Below are positions 13,784 through 22,460 of a stretch of DNA of 64,000 nt, one piece after another. This DNA is from Bacteroidaceae bacterium. Its GTDB lineage: Bacteria; Bacteroidota; Bacteroidia; Bacteroidales; Bacteroidaceae. A program made the position numbers and the translations under genes. The notes under the pieces were generated by a model that did no database searches, was not told the DNA's origin, and was given only the letters and a program-made list of their open reading frames with translations. Location: contig JAEESE010000001.1 of the NCBI GenBank assembly GCA_016286165.1, positions 186,001 through 250,000 on the forward strand. Direction: 5' to 3'. Every line of letters starts with the position of its first letter. The first letter of the stretch is position 1.

Positions 13784-15382
13784 ATGATGGAATTATTGAC
13801 TCAGGTGAGCGACGCCCTATGGGCTTATGTGCTGATAGGTGTGCTCTTGGGCTGCGGAATATGGTTCACGTGGCGCACTCGTTTTGTGCAGTTTCGCATG
13901 CTGGGCGAGATGGTGCGTTTGCTTGCCGACAGCAGCGTGGCCAAGGAACGCCAGCATAAACATATCTCCAGCTTTCAGGCCTTTGCCGTTTCTGTGGCCA
14001 CACGCGTAGGCACCGGCAACCTGGCAGGCGTAGCCACAGCTATTGCCGTGGGCGGTCCGGGTGCCGTGTTCTGGATGTGGATGATAGCGCTCATCGGAGC
14101 AGCCACGGCGTTTGTGGAATCGACGCTCGGTCAGCTGTTCAAGCAGCCGCATGCCGACTCGTTCATCGGCGGCCCGGCATATTATATCCGTCGCGGCTTG
14201 CATTCGCGTTGGATGTCGGTTTTGTTTGCCGTGCTGCTGACCGTCACCTTCGGACTGTCGTACAATTCCATTCAGAGCAACACCATCTGCAGCGCCATGA
14301 ACGAGGCCTTCGGATGGTCGCCGCTGAGTGTGGGCATAGCGTTGACGCTGCTCTCGCTCGTCATCATATTCGGCGGCATTCAACGTATAGCACGAGTGAG
14401 CTCCGTGCTCGTGCCCATCATGGCCATCGGCTATTTCGTGCTGGCGATAGTGGTGGTGGCGATGAACGTGGAGCATATTCCATACGTGCTGAAGGTAATC
14501 GTGAAGGACGCCTTCGGCTTTGAACAGGTGGCAGGAGGCGGTCTCGGCGCCACGATGCTGATGGGCATCAAACGCGGCCTGTTCTCAAACGAGGCAGGCG
14601 AGGGTAGTGCGCCTAATGTGGCGGCCACGGCGGCGGTGTCGCATCCGGTCAAACAGGGCTTGATACAGGCATTGGGCGTGTTCACCGACACCTTGCTGGT
14701 GTGCTCGTGCACGGCGTTCATCATTCTGCTGAGCGGGCTCTACACAACGCCCGAGCTCAACGGCATAGCCCTCACGCAGGCTTCCTTGCAGCAAGAGGTG
14801 GGCTCTTGGGGACCATTCTTTATAGCCCTGGCCATCCTCCTCTTCGCCTTCTCAAGCATAATAGGCAATTACTACTACGGCGAAGCCAATGTCCGTTTCC
14901 TGATATTGCACTCTAAACTCGCGAAAGATAACCATTCTTCTAATATAGAAGAGGAGAAAGGTTGTTCATATCTTTCTGAAGCGGAGCAAGTTCCTACTTC
15001 TCACCCCGAAGCGGAGCAAGTTCCTACTTCTCACCCCGAAGCGGAGCAAGTTCCTACTTCTCACCCCGAAGCGGAGCAAGTTCCTAAGTGGAAGAGGCAC
15101 ATGAATGCCCCAACGCTCATTCAGGCTGTTTATCGCCTTTTCTCGGGAGGTGTGTTTGTGATGCTCGGAGCCGTGGCTTCCCTCGATTTCGTGTGGAGCT
15201 TAGGCGACCTTTGCATGGCGCTGCTCACGGGCTGCAACCTCATAGCCATCATTGCCCTCGGCCACTATGCCTTCCGCCTCCTCGATGATTATCGCAGTCA
15301 GAAGCGGCGAGGCATTCAAGAACCCGTCTTCGACCCGCATTTGCTGCCTGAGATTGAGGATGAGCTGGTAGGGTGGAAGTAG
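13784..15382 (+). CDS. Alanine/glycine:cation symporter family (AGCS) transporter
   Basis: 532 aa, multi-spanning inner-membrane protein of the AGCS type, importing alanine or glycine with Na+ or H+. Signatures include TRVGTGNLAGVATAIAVGGPGAVFWMW near the N-terminus, GLSYNSIQSNTIC, and GLFSNEAGEGSAPNVAATA, the family's characteristic loop. Between late helices the loop contains an in-frame 30-bp direct repeat coding three copies of EAEQVPTSHP plus a partial copy (14978-15086), absent from typical family members as far as I recall. It sits between IGNYYYGEANVRFL and the final two helices, so probably in a tolerant loop. A strong terminator follows at 15442. Confidence 0.88.
   Translation: MMELLTQVSDALWAYVLIGVLLGCGIWFTWRTRFVQFRMLGEMVRLLADSSVAKERQHKHISSFQAFAVSVATRVGTGNLAGVATAIAVGGPGAVFWMWMIALIGAATAFVESTLGQLFKQPHADSFIGGPAYYIRRGLHSRWMSVLFAVLLTVTFGLSYNSIQSNTICSAMNEAFGWSPLSVGIALTLLSLVIIFGGIQRIARVSSVLVPIMAIGYFVLAIVVVAMNVEHIPYVLKVIVKDAFGFEQVAGGGLGATMLMGIKRGLFSNEAGEGSAPNVAATAAVSHPVKQGLIQALGVFTDTLLVCSCTAFIILLSGLYTTPELNGIALTQASLQQEVGSWGPFFIALAILLFAFSSIIGNYYYGEANVRFLILHSKLAKDNHSSNIEEEKGCSYLSEAEQVPTSHPEAEQVPTSHPEAEQVPTSHPEAEQVPKWKRHMNAPTLIQAVYRLFSGGVFVMLGAVASLDFVWSLGDLCMALLTGCNLIAIIALGHYAFRLLDDYRSQKRRGIQEPVFDPHLLPEIEDELVGWK
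14978..15086 (+). repeat. 30-bp in-frame tandem repeat inside the AGCS gene
   Basis: Three exact 30-bp copies (starting GAAGCGGAGCAAGTTCC) plus 19 bp of a fourth. The 30-bp unit is a multiple of three, so copy-number change would keep the frame. The core GAAGCGGAGCA also occurs in the intergenic repeat near 58840. Confidence 0.95.
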
Positions 15383-15441
15383 TGATTATTCACGGTAGAG
15401 CAGGACTTAGTGTTATGAAAACCGAGGAACAGAATAAAAGC

Positions 15442-15493
15442 AAATGATATAGAAGTTGGCACAAAGCCCCGCTATATCATTTCCTTTTTTTTT
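15442..15493 (+). terminator. Terminator of the hydrolase-AGCS unit
   Basis: An 11-bp stem AAATGATATAG / CTATATCATTT with a 19-nt loop, followed by CC and nine T, 60 bp after the AGCS stop. Confidence 0.85.
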
Positions 15494-15532
15494 ACAAAAT
15501 AATGAATAATAGAACAAGCTGTCTGAACGAAA

Positions 15533-15560
15533 AAGTGGACTCCTCTGTAGGAATCCACTT
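15533..15560 (-). terminator. Second hairpin downstream of tRNA-Glu (minus strand)
   Basis: AAGTGGATTCCT...AGGAGTCCACTT followed on the minus strand by TTTTT. It may back up the first terminator at 15598. Confidence 0.6.
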
Positions 15561-15597
15561 ATATAGCGAAGAAGGATGTAACGAAGAAGGATATTAC

Positions 15598-15629
15598 GAA
15601 AAAGGGAACCTCTTTCGAGATTCCCCTTT
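15598..15629 (-). terminator. Terminator of tRNA-Glu
   Basis: On the minus strand AAAGGGGAATC-TCGAAAGA-GGTTCCCTTTTTC, a stem with T-tract starting two bases after the tRNA 3' end. Confidence 0.75.
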
Positions 15630-15630
15630 G

Positions 15631-15702
15631 TAGCGCCTACGGGAATCGAACCCGTGTTCCATGCGTGAGAGGCATGTGTCCTAGCCGCTAGACGAAAGCG
15701 CC
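15631..15702 (-). tRNA. tRNA-Glu (anticodon CTC)
   Basis: 72 nt with acceptor GGCGCTT/AGGCGCT, D-arm containing CTAGCGGCTAG, anticodon stem CATGC/GCATG with loop CTCTCAC (anticodon CTC, reading GAG) and T-arm ACGGG-TTCGATT-CCCGT. CCA is not encoded. It has its own promoter at 15786-15793 and terminator at 15598-15629. Confidence 0.92.
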
Positions 15703-15785
15703 AGAAGATTGCTTTTTGTTGAAAAGAAAGCAGTCGAAAACGTGCTGAAAAGCGGTTCTGAGCAGCTCTTTTTCTCAAATGCGGT

Positions 15786-15793
15786 GCAAAGGT
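15786..15793 (-). promoter_or_regulatory. Promoter -7 box (TACCTTTG) for tRNA-Glu
   Basis: TACCTTTG on the minus strand with TTTG (15815-15818) at the expected distance. Its -33 element falls inside the back-to-back promoter of the fdtA-like gene. Confidence 0.75.
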
Positions 15794-15837
15794 AGATGTT
15801 TTTTTTCATTCCCACAAACTTTTTCCGAAAAAAAATA

Positions 15838-15845
15838 TATCTTTG
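15838..15845 (+). promoter_or_regulatory. Promoter -7 box (TATCTTTG) for the fdtA-like gene
   Basis: TATCTTTG 21 bp before the start codon at 15867. It is divergent from and partly overlaps the tRNA-Glu promoter region. Confidence 0.7.
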
Positions 15846-15866
15846 CGGCAAATTAGTAATTAGTTT

Positions 15867-16295
15867 ATGAACGAAGAACTGTTTCCGAAAGGTGTAGAGG
15901 TGGTGGAACTGCCTCATTATGTTGACTCAAGAGGGGCGTTGAGCGTGGCGGATGGTTTCGACTCTCTGCCTTTCGATGTGAAGCGCCTGTTTTGGATTAC
16001 CGACGTGCCTTGCGATGCTTCGCGCGGCGGCCATGCCCATTGGAGCTGTCATGAGTTGGTGTTTGCTGTGGCCGGTAGCTTTGAGATAACTATCGACGAC
16101 GGTGATGTGAGCAGGGTGTTTCAGGTTGAAGACCCACACAAAGGCATCGTAGTACCAGCCGGAACATGGTGCGAGCTTAATAACTTCGCCCCGGGTACGG
16201 TGTGTCTGGTACTGGCTTCAGAGGCCTATGCCCCCGACGGTTATGTCAACGACAAAACAGAGTGGAGGAAGAAAATAGCAACAATGAAAGATTGA
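15867..16295 (+). CDS. FdtA/QdtA-type cupin, dTDP-4-keto-6-deoxyhexose 3,4-ketoisomerase-like
   Basis: 142 aa, single cupin domain. The segment DASRGGHAHWSCHELVFAVAGSFEI holds the conserved RGxHAH residues of sugar 3,4-ketoisomerases (FdtA, QdtA, TylM3-like), and LNNFAPGTVCLVLASEAY matches the C-terminal half. The family turns a dTDP-4-keto-6-deoxyhexose into its 3-keto isomer for transamination. The next gene, 4 bp downstream, contains the matching aminotransferase domain. Together they suggest production of a dTDP-3-amino-3,6-dideoxyhexose for a surface glycan. Whether the product is Fuc3N-like or Qui3N-like cannot be told here. Confidence 0.85.
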   Translation: MNEELFPKGVEVVELPHYVDSRGALSVADGFDSLPFDVKRLFWITDVPCDASRGGHAHWSCHELVFAVAGSFEITIDDGDVSRVFQVEDPHKGIVVPAGTWCELNNFAPGTVCLVLASEAYAPDGYVNDKTEWRKKIATMKD

Positions 16296-16299
16296 TATT

Positions 16300-18414
16300 A
16301 TGAACATCGTACCTTATACTAATCAGCTGAAGGACGAGTGGGACTCTTTCGTGCGACTCTCCAAGAACGGAACATTCCTGTTTGAACGCGGTTTCATGGA
16401 TTATCATTCCGACCGCTTCGACGACTGTTCGCTGATGATCTACGAAGACAACAGTCTGCTGGCGTTACTGCCAGCCAACTGGGATGAGGCATCGCGTACG
16501 GTGTACACGCATCAGGGACTTACCTACGGCGGTTTGGTGTACACGACCGATGCCACGGAGATGCAGGTGATACGCTGCCTTCAAGGGGCTCTGCTATGGT
16601 ATCTGGATTTCCTGAACGCAGCGAACTTCGTGTATAAACCTGTGCCTTACATTTACACCGATTCACCATCGCAGGAGGATCTGTATGCTTTGTTCAGGGC
16701 CGGGGCCAGACTGCATTCGCGCGGAGTGAGCAGCGTGGTGGATATCAACAACCCTTTGCGTATGCGTAAGCTACGTTTGCGTGGTGCCAAGAAGGCCATC
16801 GACAACGGCCTCTACATAGACAGGATGACCGACGGCGACTGGGCAACGCTGGAGGACTATTGGCGTTTGCTGACAGCTGTGCTTGAAGAACATCATCAGG
16901 TGAAGCCAGTACATACTGTAGAGGAGATGAAGTTGCTGATGACTCGTTTCCCGTTGAATATCAAGCTCTTTCTGGTACGTTGTGAACGTGAGATAGTGGC
17001 TGGATGCCTTGTCTTTATCACAAAGAGAGTGGCTCATATCCAGTATATCGCCTCGGGTGACAAGGGAAGGGAGAAGGGCGCCTTGGACTTGCTGTTCCGT
17101 CATCTCATCAACGAGCGTTTCAAGTCGATGGCTTATGTAGATTTCGGAATCTCAACAGAATTCGGCGGCCAGGTGCTGAACGAGGGCCTTATCTTCCAAA
17201 AGGAAGGTTTTGGCGGACGGGCAGTTTGCTACGACAGCTACGAGCTTGAGATTGACCGCTCGGTGGTGGAGCAGATGGCACCCCTGGATGAGGTGATAGA
17301 TCAGACTATAAAATTTCTCGACCTCAAGAAGATAAACGCAAGTTTTGAGCCGTTGCTGTCGGACGAGATAACGCGCGTGGTGCACAGCGGCTGGTATCTG
17401 CAGGGCAATGCCGTGAAGCGCTTCGAGACTGCCTTTGCCGAGTACATCGGTGTTCGACATTGCGTGCTCTGTGGTAATGGAATGGAGGCTCTAACCTTGA
17501 TTTTCAGGGCGCTGAAGCAGCTTCATCATTGGGATGACGATGCCGAGGTGATAGTGCCGGCAAATACGTTCATAGCTACTATTCTCGCTGTGAAAGAGGC
17601 TGGTTTGAAGCCCGTGCTGTGTGAGCCTTCGTTGTCAGACTACCTTATTGATGTTGATGCTTTGCCAGGGTGTGTGAGTGAACATACTGTTGCCGTGGTG
17701 CCCGTGCATTTGTATGGGCGTGTGTGCAGGATGACGGAGATAAACGCATTTGCCGAAGCTCATAACTTGCTTGTCGTGGAGGATGCAGCGCAGGCACATG
17801 GCGCCATGATGGGCGAGTTGAAGGCCGGTCATTTAGGCGTAGCTGCCGGCTTTAGTTTTTATCCTGCCAAGAATCTTGGTGCTCTGGGTGATTCCGGTTG
17901 TGTGACGACCGATGATGATGCACTTGCCAACTTAGTGCGTATGATGGGCAACTACGGCTCTTCGCAGAAATATCATCATGAGGTGCCTGGCATGAATTCG
18001 CGTACCGATGAGATTCAGGCTGCAGCACTATGGGTGAAGCTGCCGCGGCTGGATGCCGACAACGAACGTCGCCACTGGATAGCTGAAGCTTATGACGCAC
18101 ACATCGATAATCCGTTGATAACGAAACCGTTGCTCGGTGATGATAAGCGTGCTAACGTGTTCTATGTATATCCTATCCGCACAAGCTACCGTGAGCAGCT
18201 GATAAAATGGTTGCGTGAGCACCATATAGAAACGGTAATACATTATCCCGTGGCTCCGCACAAACAACCTGCCTTGCAAGAGTTCGCGGAGATGAAGCTG
18301 CCTGTGACGGAACAGATTCACAATGAGATACTTAGTCTGCCTATATCCCCGCTTCTGACGGAAAAGGAGGTGGCGCGTGTTATAGCCGCTGTGAACCAGT
18401 TTAATCCGAGTTGA
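16300..18414 (+). CDS. Fusion: GNAT/FemAB-like acyltransferase + DegT/DnrJ/EryC1 (FdtB-like) aminotransferase
   Basis: 704 aa in two parts. Residues about 1-325 are a GNAT/FemAB-like transferase (GTFLFERGFMDYHSDRFDDCSL; later VAGCLVFITKRVAHIQYIASG and LLFRHLINERF). Residues about 335-704 are a complete sugar 3-aminotransferase starting FLDLKKIN, with GNGMEALTLI, VPVHLYGR, VVEDAAQAHGA, the PLP-lysine motif SFYPAKNLGALGDSG and the PGMNSRTDEIQAA stretch. With the upstream FdtA-like gene it would transaminate the 3-keto sugar; the N-terminal domain may then acylate the new amine, replacing a separate FdtC-type enzyme. The ORF is continuous with no frameshift. Its end overlaps the convergent glycosyltransferase gene by 14 bp. 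Confidence 0.85.
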   Translation: MNIVPYTNQLKDEWDSFVRLSKNGTFLFERGFMDYHSDRFDDCSLMIYEDNSLLALLPANWDEASRTVYTHQGLTYGGLVYTTDATEMQVIRCLQGALLWYLDFLNAANFVYKPVPYIYTDSPSQEDLYALFRAGARLHSRGVSSVVDINNPLRMRKLRLRGAKKAIDNGLYIDRMTDGDWATLEDYWRLLTAVLEEHHQVKPVHTVEEMKLLMTRFPLNIKLFLVRCEREIVAGCLVFITKRVAHIQYIASGDKGREKGALDLLFRHLINERFKSMAYVDFGISTEFGGQVLNEGLIFQKEGFGGRAVCYDSYELEIDRSVVEQMAPLDEVIDQTIKFLDLKKINASFEPLLSDEITRVVHSGWYLQGNAVKRFETAFAEYIGVRHCVLCGNGMEALTLIFRALKQLHHWDDDAEVIVPANTFIATILAVKEAGLKPVLCEPSLSDYLIDVDALPGCVSEHTVAVVPVHLYGRVCRMTEINAFAEAHNLLVVEDAAQAHGAMMGELKAGHLGVAAGFSFYPAKNLGALGDSGCVTTDDDALANLVRMMGNYGSSQKYHHEVPGMNSRTDEIQAAALWVKLPRLDADNERRHWIAEAYDAHIDNPLITKPLLGDDKRANVFYVYPIRTSYREQLIKWLREHHIETVIHYPVAPHKQPALQEFAEMKLPVTEQIHNEILSLPISPLLTEKEVARVIAAVNQFNPS

Positions 18415-19366
18415 GAAATAGCTTAAGGAGGCGCAAACCGGGCTTCGTGTTTGCCAAAGTGGCAAAGGCGAGGTATTTACATCCGTAGGCTTTCTTGTAC
18501 GGCAGCGGATATAAGCCTTGTTGTGTGAGCCACAGACGTTCTTCGGCGGCTATAGTGTGCCAGGGAAGTTCGCGGCAAATCCTGATGATATAATCTACGG
18601 TGAGGAAGGTGCGTTTGCGCTGTAGTCCTCGCTTGTCGCGATTGTCGCTATTGTCGGCAATCATACGGCTTATCTCTTTGAGCATGAGGCGATGGTGCAG
18701 GCGCAGTTGTTCCTTGTGCCGGGCATCGTCTGTGTGGACGGTTGATGTCTGACGCTGGCAGTAAGCGTAAACGGTATAGTCTGTTTGCACCACTGACGCT
18801 GCAGCATGATGGAGCTTGACGGTAAAGGCACAATCCTCGAGGAAAACGTTTTCTGGAAACGTGATATTATTCTCTGTCGCCAATAGCCGACGGAAGAGGT
18901 AGCACACGGGCGAATCAGGCAGGTGGTGAAGACGCATGAATTCATCACCGCTGAAGGGATGGCTTATGTGGTCCGTAATGGCCGGGGTATTGTGGATGGT
19001 GATACCGCTTATAAGGAAACGGACGATATCACTATGGCTGCTGAGAGCGATGTCAAGGACGCGTGGCAAGGAGTGGGGTAGCAGGTAGTCGTCGGCATCG
19101 AGGAATAGTATGTATTCACCCTGTGCCTGCTGAAGACCGTAGTTGCGTGCTGCTCCCTGACGTGCATGCGGGCGACAATAGAGGCGTATGTTTGCGCGGT
19201 GGAACTCTTGCACTACAGCCATGGGTGGCGTGTCGGAACCATCGTCGACGACAATGATTTCCCACTCGAAACGGGTTTCGAGAAACTGATCTGCGGCACT
19301 CGCTATGGCTCGTTGGAGCATCGCCGGTTCGAGGTTGTAGTGCGGTATGATGATTGAAATGTCCAC
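18401..19366 (-). CDS. Glycosyltransferase family 2 protein
   Basis: 321 aa, GT-A fold. The N-terminus DISIIIPHYNLEP, nucleotide-binding VVDDGSDTPP, GAARNYGLQQAQGEYILFLDADDY (DxD-like) and the ENVFLEDCAFTVKLHHAA acidic motif are standard GT2 elements. It adds a sugar from a nucleotide donor to a growing surface glycan on the cytoplasmic side of the membrane. The start codon is GTG (19366); no earlier ATG fits. It is the last gene of a compact minus-strand cluster of four glycosyltransferases, separated by 26 bp from the previous one. Confidence 0.88.
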   Translation of the reverse strand: MDISIIIPHYNLEPAMLQRAIASAADQFLETRFEWEIIVVDDGSDTPPMAVVQEFHRANIRLYCRPHARQGAARNYGLQQAQGEYILFLDADDYLLPHSLPRVLDIALSSHSDIVRFLISGITIHNTPAITDHISHPFSGDEFMRLHHLPDSPVCYLFRRLLATENNITFPENVFLEDCAFTVKLHHAAASVVQTDYTVYAYCQRQTSTVHTDDARHKEQLRLHHRLMLKEISRMIADNSDNRDKRGLQRKRTFLTVDYIIRICRELPWHTIAAEERLWLTQQGLYPLPYKKAYGCKYLAFATLANTKPGLRLLKLFLNSD

Positions 19367-19392
19367 AGTATGTATATGGTGGTTTTGACGCG

Positions 19393-20376
19393 TTAACGGA
19401 ATAGCCTTAAGTAGCGATTGACATTAAGGATGGCGAGCAACGTGGCTTTGGCTTTAGCTTTTGCTGATAACGTTAAAGTGCAGATATCTAATAATTTGGG
19501 CTTATGGTGCTCAATAATTACTTTAAGACCTTGGTAACGATTGCTATCCAAAGACAGGCGCTCGTGGCGGGATGCCCTGAGGCAGTCAATGAGCACATTT
19601 GATGCCGATATGGTGAAGAGGCACCAGTCGTGGTGGCTGATGTCGCTATGCTGCTCTGCCGCTGTGCCGATACGTTCGAGTGCCGAGACCTGTGAATCGA
19701 GGTCTTTCCATTTAGCTTGCACGGTGATTGATTCGTTGCGCCAACGGTATAGGTAATTGGCTGTGGGGTGTGCGAGGAAGGCTATGGCCTGGCAGTGGTT
19801 GAGCACATCGGTGATGATATGCAGATCCTCGAAGGTGACACCAACGGGGAAACGGACTTCCTTGAAGAGATGGCGGCGGTACACTTTCAACTGTGAATAG
19901 GCGCGCAGATAGCCCTGATGGTGAAACCATGCAGTAAAGACTTGGTCGCGCCCCTGCACGAGGTCTGTGGTGGTAGGTGCGTGACGCACGGCATCTGCTG
20001 TGTTGAAACGTGCCATCAATGGTAGTTCTACTAGGTCCAGGTCGGGACAGCTGTCGAACAGCGAGAGAGCTGCTTCGAAATAGTCGGGTGACACCAGGTC
20101 GTCGCTATCGACAAATGCGATGAACTGTCCGGTGGCAATGTCGAGGCCGGCGTTTCGCGCAGCGCTCAGTCCTTGGTTGGATTGATGAATAACCCTGATT
20201 CGATTGTCTTGCCCGGCATATTCATCGCATAGGGCAGGGCAATTGTCGGGTGAGCCGTCGTCGACCAATATCACTTCCAGGTTGGTGTATGTCTGCGATA
20301 ATACGCTGTCCACACATTCGTGCAGATAGTGTTCAACGCGATAGACGGGTATTATGACGGACAGCAGAGGCTTCAT
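19393..20376 (-). CDS. Glycosyltransferase family 2 protein
   Basis: 327 aa. GT2 hallmarks: LLSVIIPVYRVEHYLHECVDSVLSQTY, VILVDDGSPDNCPALCDEYA, GLSAARNAGLDIATGQFIAFVDSDD and a downstream PVGVTFEDLHIITDVL catalytic-base motif. It begins 2 bp after the stop of the preceding GT2 gene, indicating close cotranslation. Acceptor and linkage are not predictable from sequence. Confidence 0.9.
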   Translation of the reverse strand: MKPLLSVIIPVYRVEHYLHECVDSVLSQTYTNLEVILVDDGSPDNCPALCDEYAGQDNRIRVIHQSNQGLSAARNAGLDIATGQFIAFVDSDDLVSPDYFEAALSLFDSCPDLDLVELPLMARFNTADAVRHAPTTTDLVQGRDQVFTAWFHHQGYLRAYSQLKVYRRHLFKEVRFPVGVTFEDLHIITDVLNHCQAIAFLAHPTANYLYRWRNESITVQAKWKDLDSQVSALERIGTAAEQHSDISHHDWCLFTISASNVLIDCLRASRHERLSLDSNRYQGLKVIIEHHKPKLLDICTLTLSAKAKAKATLLAILNVNRYLRLFR

Positions 20377-20378
20377 AA

Positions 20379-21296
20379 TCAGGCTTTTCTAGATTTGTTT
20401 ATAGCAGAGCAAAACTGACGAAGGCGAAGTGAGGGCAGAGCCAGGAAGGCTCGTTGCAATGGTGAGAAGGTGATGCCTTGTGTCTGCATATCATGGAGCA
20501 ACGATTTGTAGAATGCGCTTTGCTTCCATGTTTTGCTCGGTTGTGCTACGGCTATGTCGAAGAGGTTTGTGATGCGATCAGACAACGTGTCGGCGATGTA
20601 TTGTTCGTGCAGTTGGCATGGTATGGCCTGCATACGCAACTTGTTGAACGCTTCAGCATATTCGGCAGTCCATTTGAATGATGCCGAGATGTGCTCTGCA
20701 CCTTTGTCGTAGACGTTGTCGTAGAGCACGTGGACAGGCTTTTGTGTGGCAAACACCATTCGCAGCCAGAAGATATAATCCTCGCCTACACGAATATCCG
20801 TAGGAAGGTCGAAGGCGTCGGCAGGTAAGGACGCTTTGCGGAACAGGCTTCCCCAGGGAACACCTATGCGTCCATCGCCGCGCACCGCCATATGGCGGAA
20901 GTCGTTGATGGGGATTTGTGTGCGATGCTCATGGCTGAGCGAAGTGCCATGGCCGAAAACGATGTCGGTATCGTCGGTGGCAGCAGCACTAAGCTTCGCG
21001 AGAGCTGATGAGGGCAGGCGGTCGTCAGCATCAACGAAAGCTATCCATTGTCCTATGGCTTCCTTGAGACCTTTCGCCCTGGCAGCTGCCGGACCTTGGT
21101 TTGTCTGGCGGAACAACCTTACCCGAGCATCACCCTCTGCGATGTCCTGACAAATGTTATGGCTGTTGTCCTGACTGCCATCGTCGACAATCACTATCTC
21201 GATGTCCGCAACTGTCTGCTGCAAAACGCTGTTGACACATGCCTTAATGGTGTCCTCAGCATTAAACATCGGTATGATTACGGATATATCAGTCAT
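20379..21296 (-). CDS. Glycosyltransferase family 2 protein
   Basis: 305 aa. It carries ISVIIPMFNAEDTIKACVNSVLQQTV, IVDDGSQDNSHNIC, GPAAARAKGLKEAIGQWIAFVDADD and DIRVGEDYIFWLRMV. It is the second in a run of four glycosyltransferases (one GT4-like, three GT2) and probably builds one repeat unit or outer-core oligosaccharide with them. Confidence 0.9.
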   Translation of the reverse strand: MTDISVIIPMFNAEDTIKACVNSVLQQTVADIEIVIVDDGSQDNSHNICQDIAEGDARVRLFRQTNQGPAAARAKGLKEAIGQWIAFVDADDRLPSSALAKLSAAATDDTDIVFGHGTSLSHEHRTQIPINDFRHMAVRGDGRIGVPWGSLFRKASLPADAFDLPTDIRVGEDYIFWLRMVFATQKPVHVLYDNVYDKGAEHISASFKWTAEYAEAFNKLRMQAIPCQLHEQYIADTLSDRITNLFDIAVAQPSKTWKQSAFYKSLLHDMQTQGITFSPLQRAFLALPSLRLRQFCSAINKSRKA

Positions 21297-21319
21297 GACA
21301 GGTCGTTGTTATGCGGGGT

Positions 21320-22453
21320 TTAGAGGCTTGAATACAACTGGAGGTATTGCTTGGCAACGCTTATGTGGTCGTGGTGCAGGCGAACGTATTCTTTGCTGTC
21401 GCGCTGAAGTTGCAGGATGTTCTCCTTGCCCGAGAGCAGGCGTTCGGCTATCTGTGTATAGACGTCATCCTCGTAGGGCTGGACGTTGATAATAGGCCGC
21501 AAGCGGTGCTCGCCGATGAACTCGTACTGCTCCTCTTCGCCTCCTCCTACCACAATGAGCCCCTTGGCCATTGCCATGAGAGCATTCATAGCGGGCGTAT
21601 AGCTATATAGCTGGTCGAGCAGAACGTGGCTGTTGCTCATTAGATGCTGATACTCGGCATAAGGCACATTCTCTGCTTTTGTAATATCCATGACCTCATT
21701 GCCGAAATCGTGCTGCAAGCGTTGTAGTGCACGCAGCATGATGTCTGTTCCCTTGTACTCAGAGCGTGTTTTCTGGATTCCGATGAAGAAATGGATAGGG
21801 GAGCGACTATCGGATGTCAACGTGGAGGCCGGAGTCACGGTGCCAATGTCAATAGGCAATGGAATGAAATGTGTCTTGTCGGGGAAATGAGGGCGATAGC
21901 ACAGGTCGTATTCATACAATGCTGTGACAATGGCATCGGCATCATCGGCGATACGACGGTTCAGCACTCCCTTGGGGCCTTGCACCCATTCTGCGTTCCA
22001 TTGGGCGATGTCTTCGGAATGACGAAGTGTGGAGCCGATATTGAAATCGGAGTAACGGAACGTGGTGCAATCAGAACAGCCTTGAACCCAGTAGTAGTCC
22101 ATACCGAAAGCTCCCATCACCACACGATGGTTATGACGACGCAGGAAACGGTATAAAGGCCATAGGCGTTCGGCCTTCAGGTCGAGGAATACGGGATTGA
22201 TGAGTTGAACTATGTCGTAGCCCCTGAACTGCGGCCATGTAAGAGCTATGTTGCCGAGGAAGCGTATGCTGCCACCGAGACGTTTTATGCGCGATGAGCT
22301 GTCAAGGTTATGGCGCTGCAGATCGATGTCACGCGGGTAGCCCTTCCAATAATCGCCATTGGAAGCCACCGTGACCTCGTGACCCAGAGCGCGTAGGCCC
22401 TCGGCCAGCGTCCAGTGAACATTGCTGTATTCTCCTAATAGCAGGATTCGCAT
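21320..22453 (-). CDS. Glycosyltransferase, GT4-like (GT-B fold)
   Basis: 377 aa. The N-terminus MRILLLGEYSNVHWTLAEGLRALGHEV is typical of GT-B retaining transferases. The C-terminal donor domain includes HFFIGIQKTRSEYKGTDIMLRAL and the acidic region SYTPAMNALMAMAKGLIVVGGGEEEQYEF, which resembles the EPFGxxxxEAMA region of GT4. It lies 7 bp after the glycoside-hydrolase gene and 23 bp before the first GT2, so the set is probably one transcript. Confidence 0.82.
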   Translation of the reverse strand: MRILLLGEYSNVHWTLAEGLRALGHEVTVASNGDYWKGYPRDIDLQRHNLDSSSRIKRLGGSIRFLGNIALTWPQFRGYDIVQLINPVFLDLKAERLWPLYRFLRRHNHRVVMGAFGMDYYWVQGCSDCTTFRYSDFNIGSTLRHSEDIAQWNAEWVQGPKGVLNRRIADDADAIVTALYEYDLCYRPHFPDKTHFIPLPIDIGTVTPASTLTSDSRSPIHFFIGIQKTRSEYKGTDIMLRALQRLQHDFGNEVMDITKAENVPYAEYQHLMSNSHVLLDQLYSYTPAMNALMAMAKGLIVVGGGEEEQYEFIGEHRLRPIINVQPYEDDVYTQIAERLLSGKENILQLQRDSKEYVRLHHDHISVAKQYLQLYSSL

Positions 22454-22460
22454 TGCCGGC

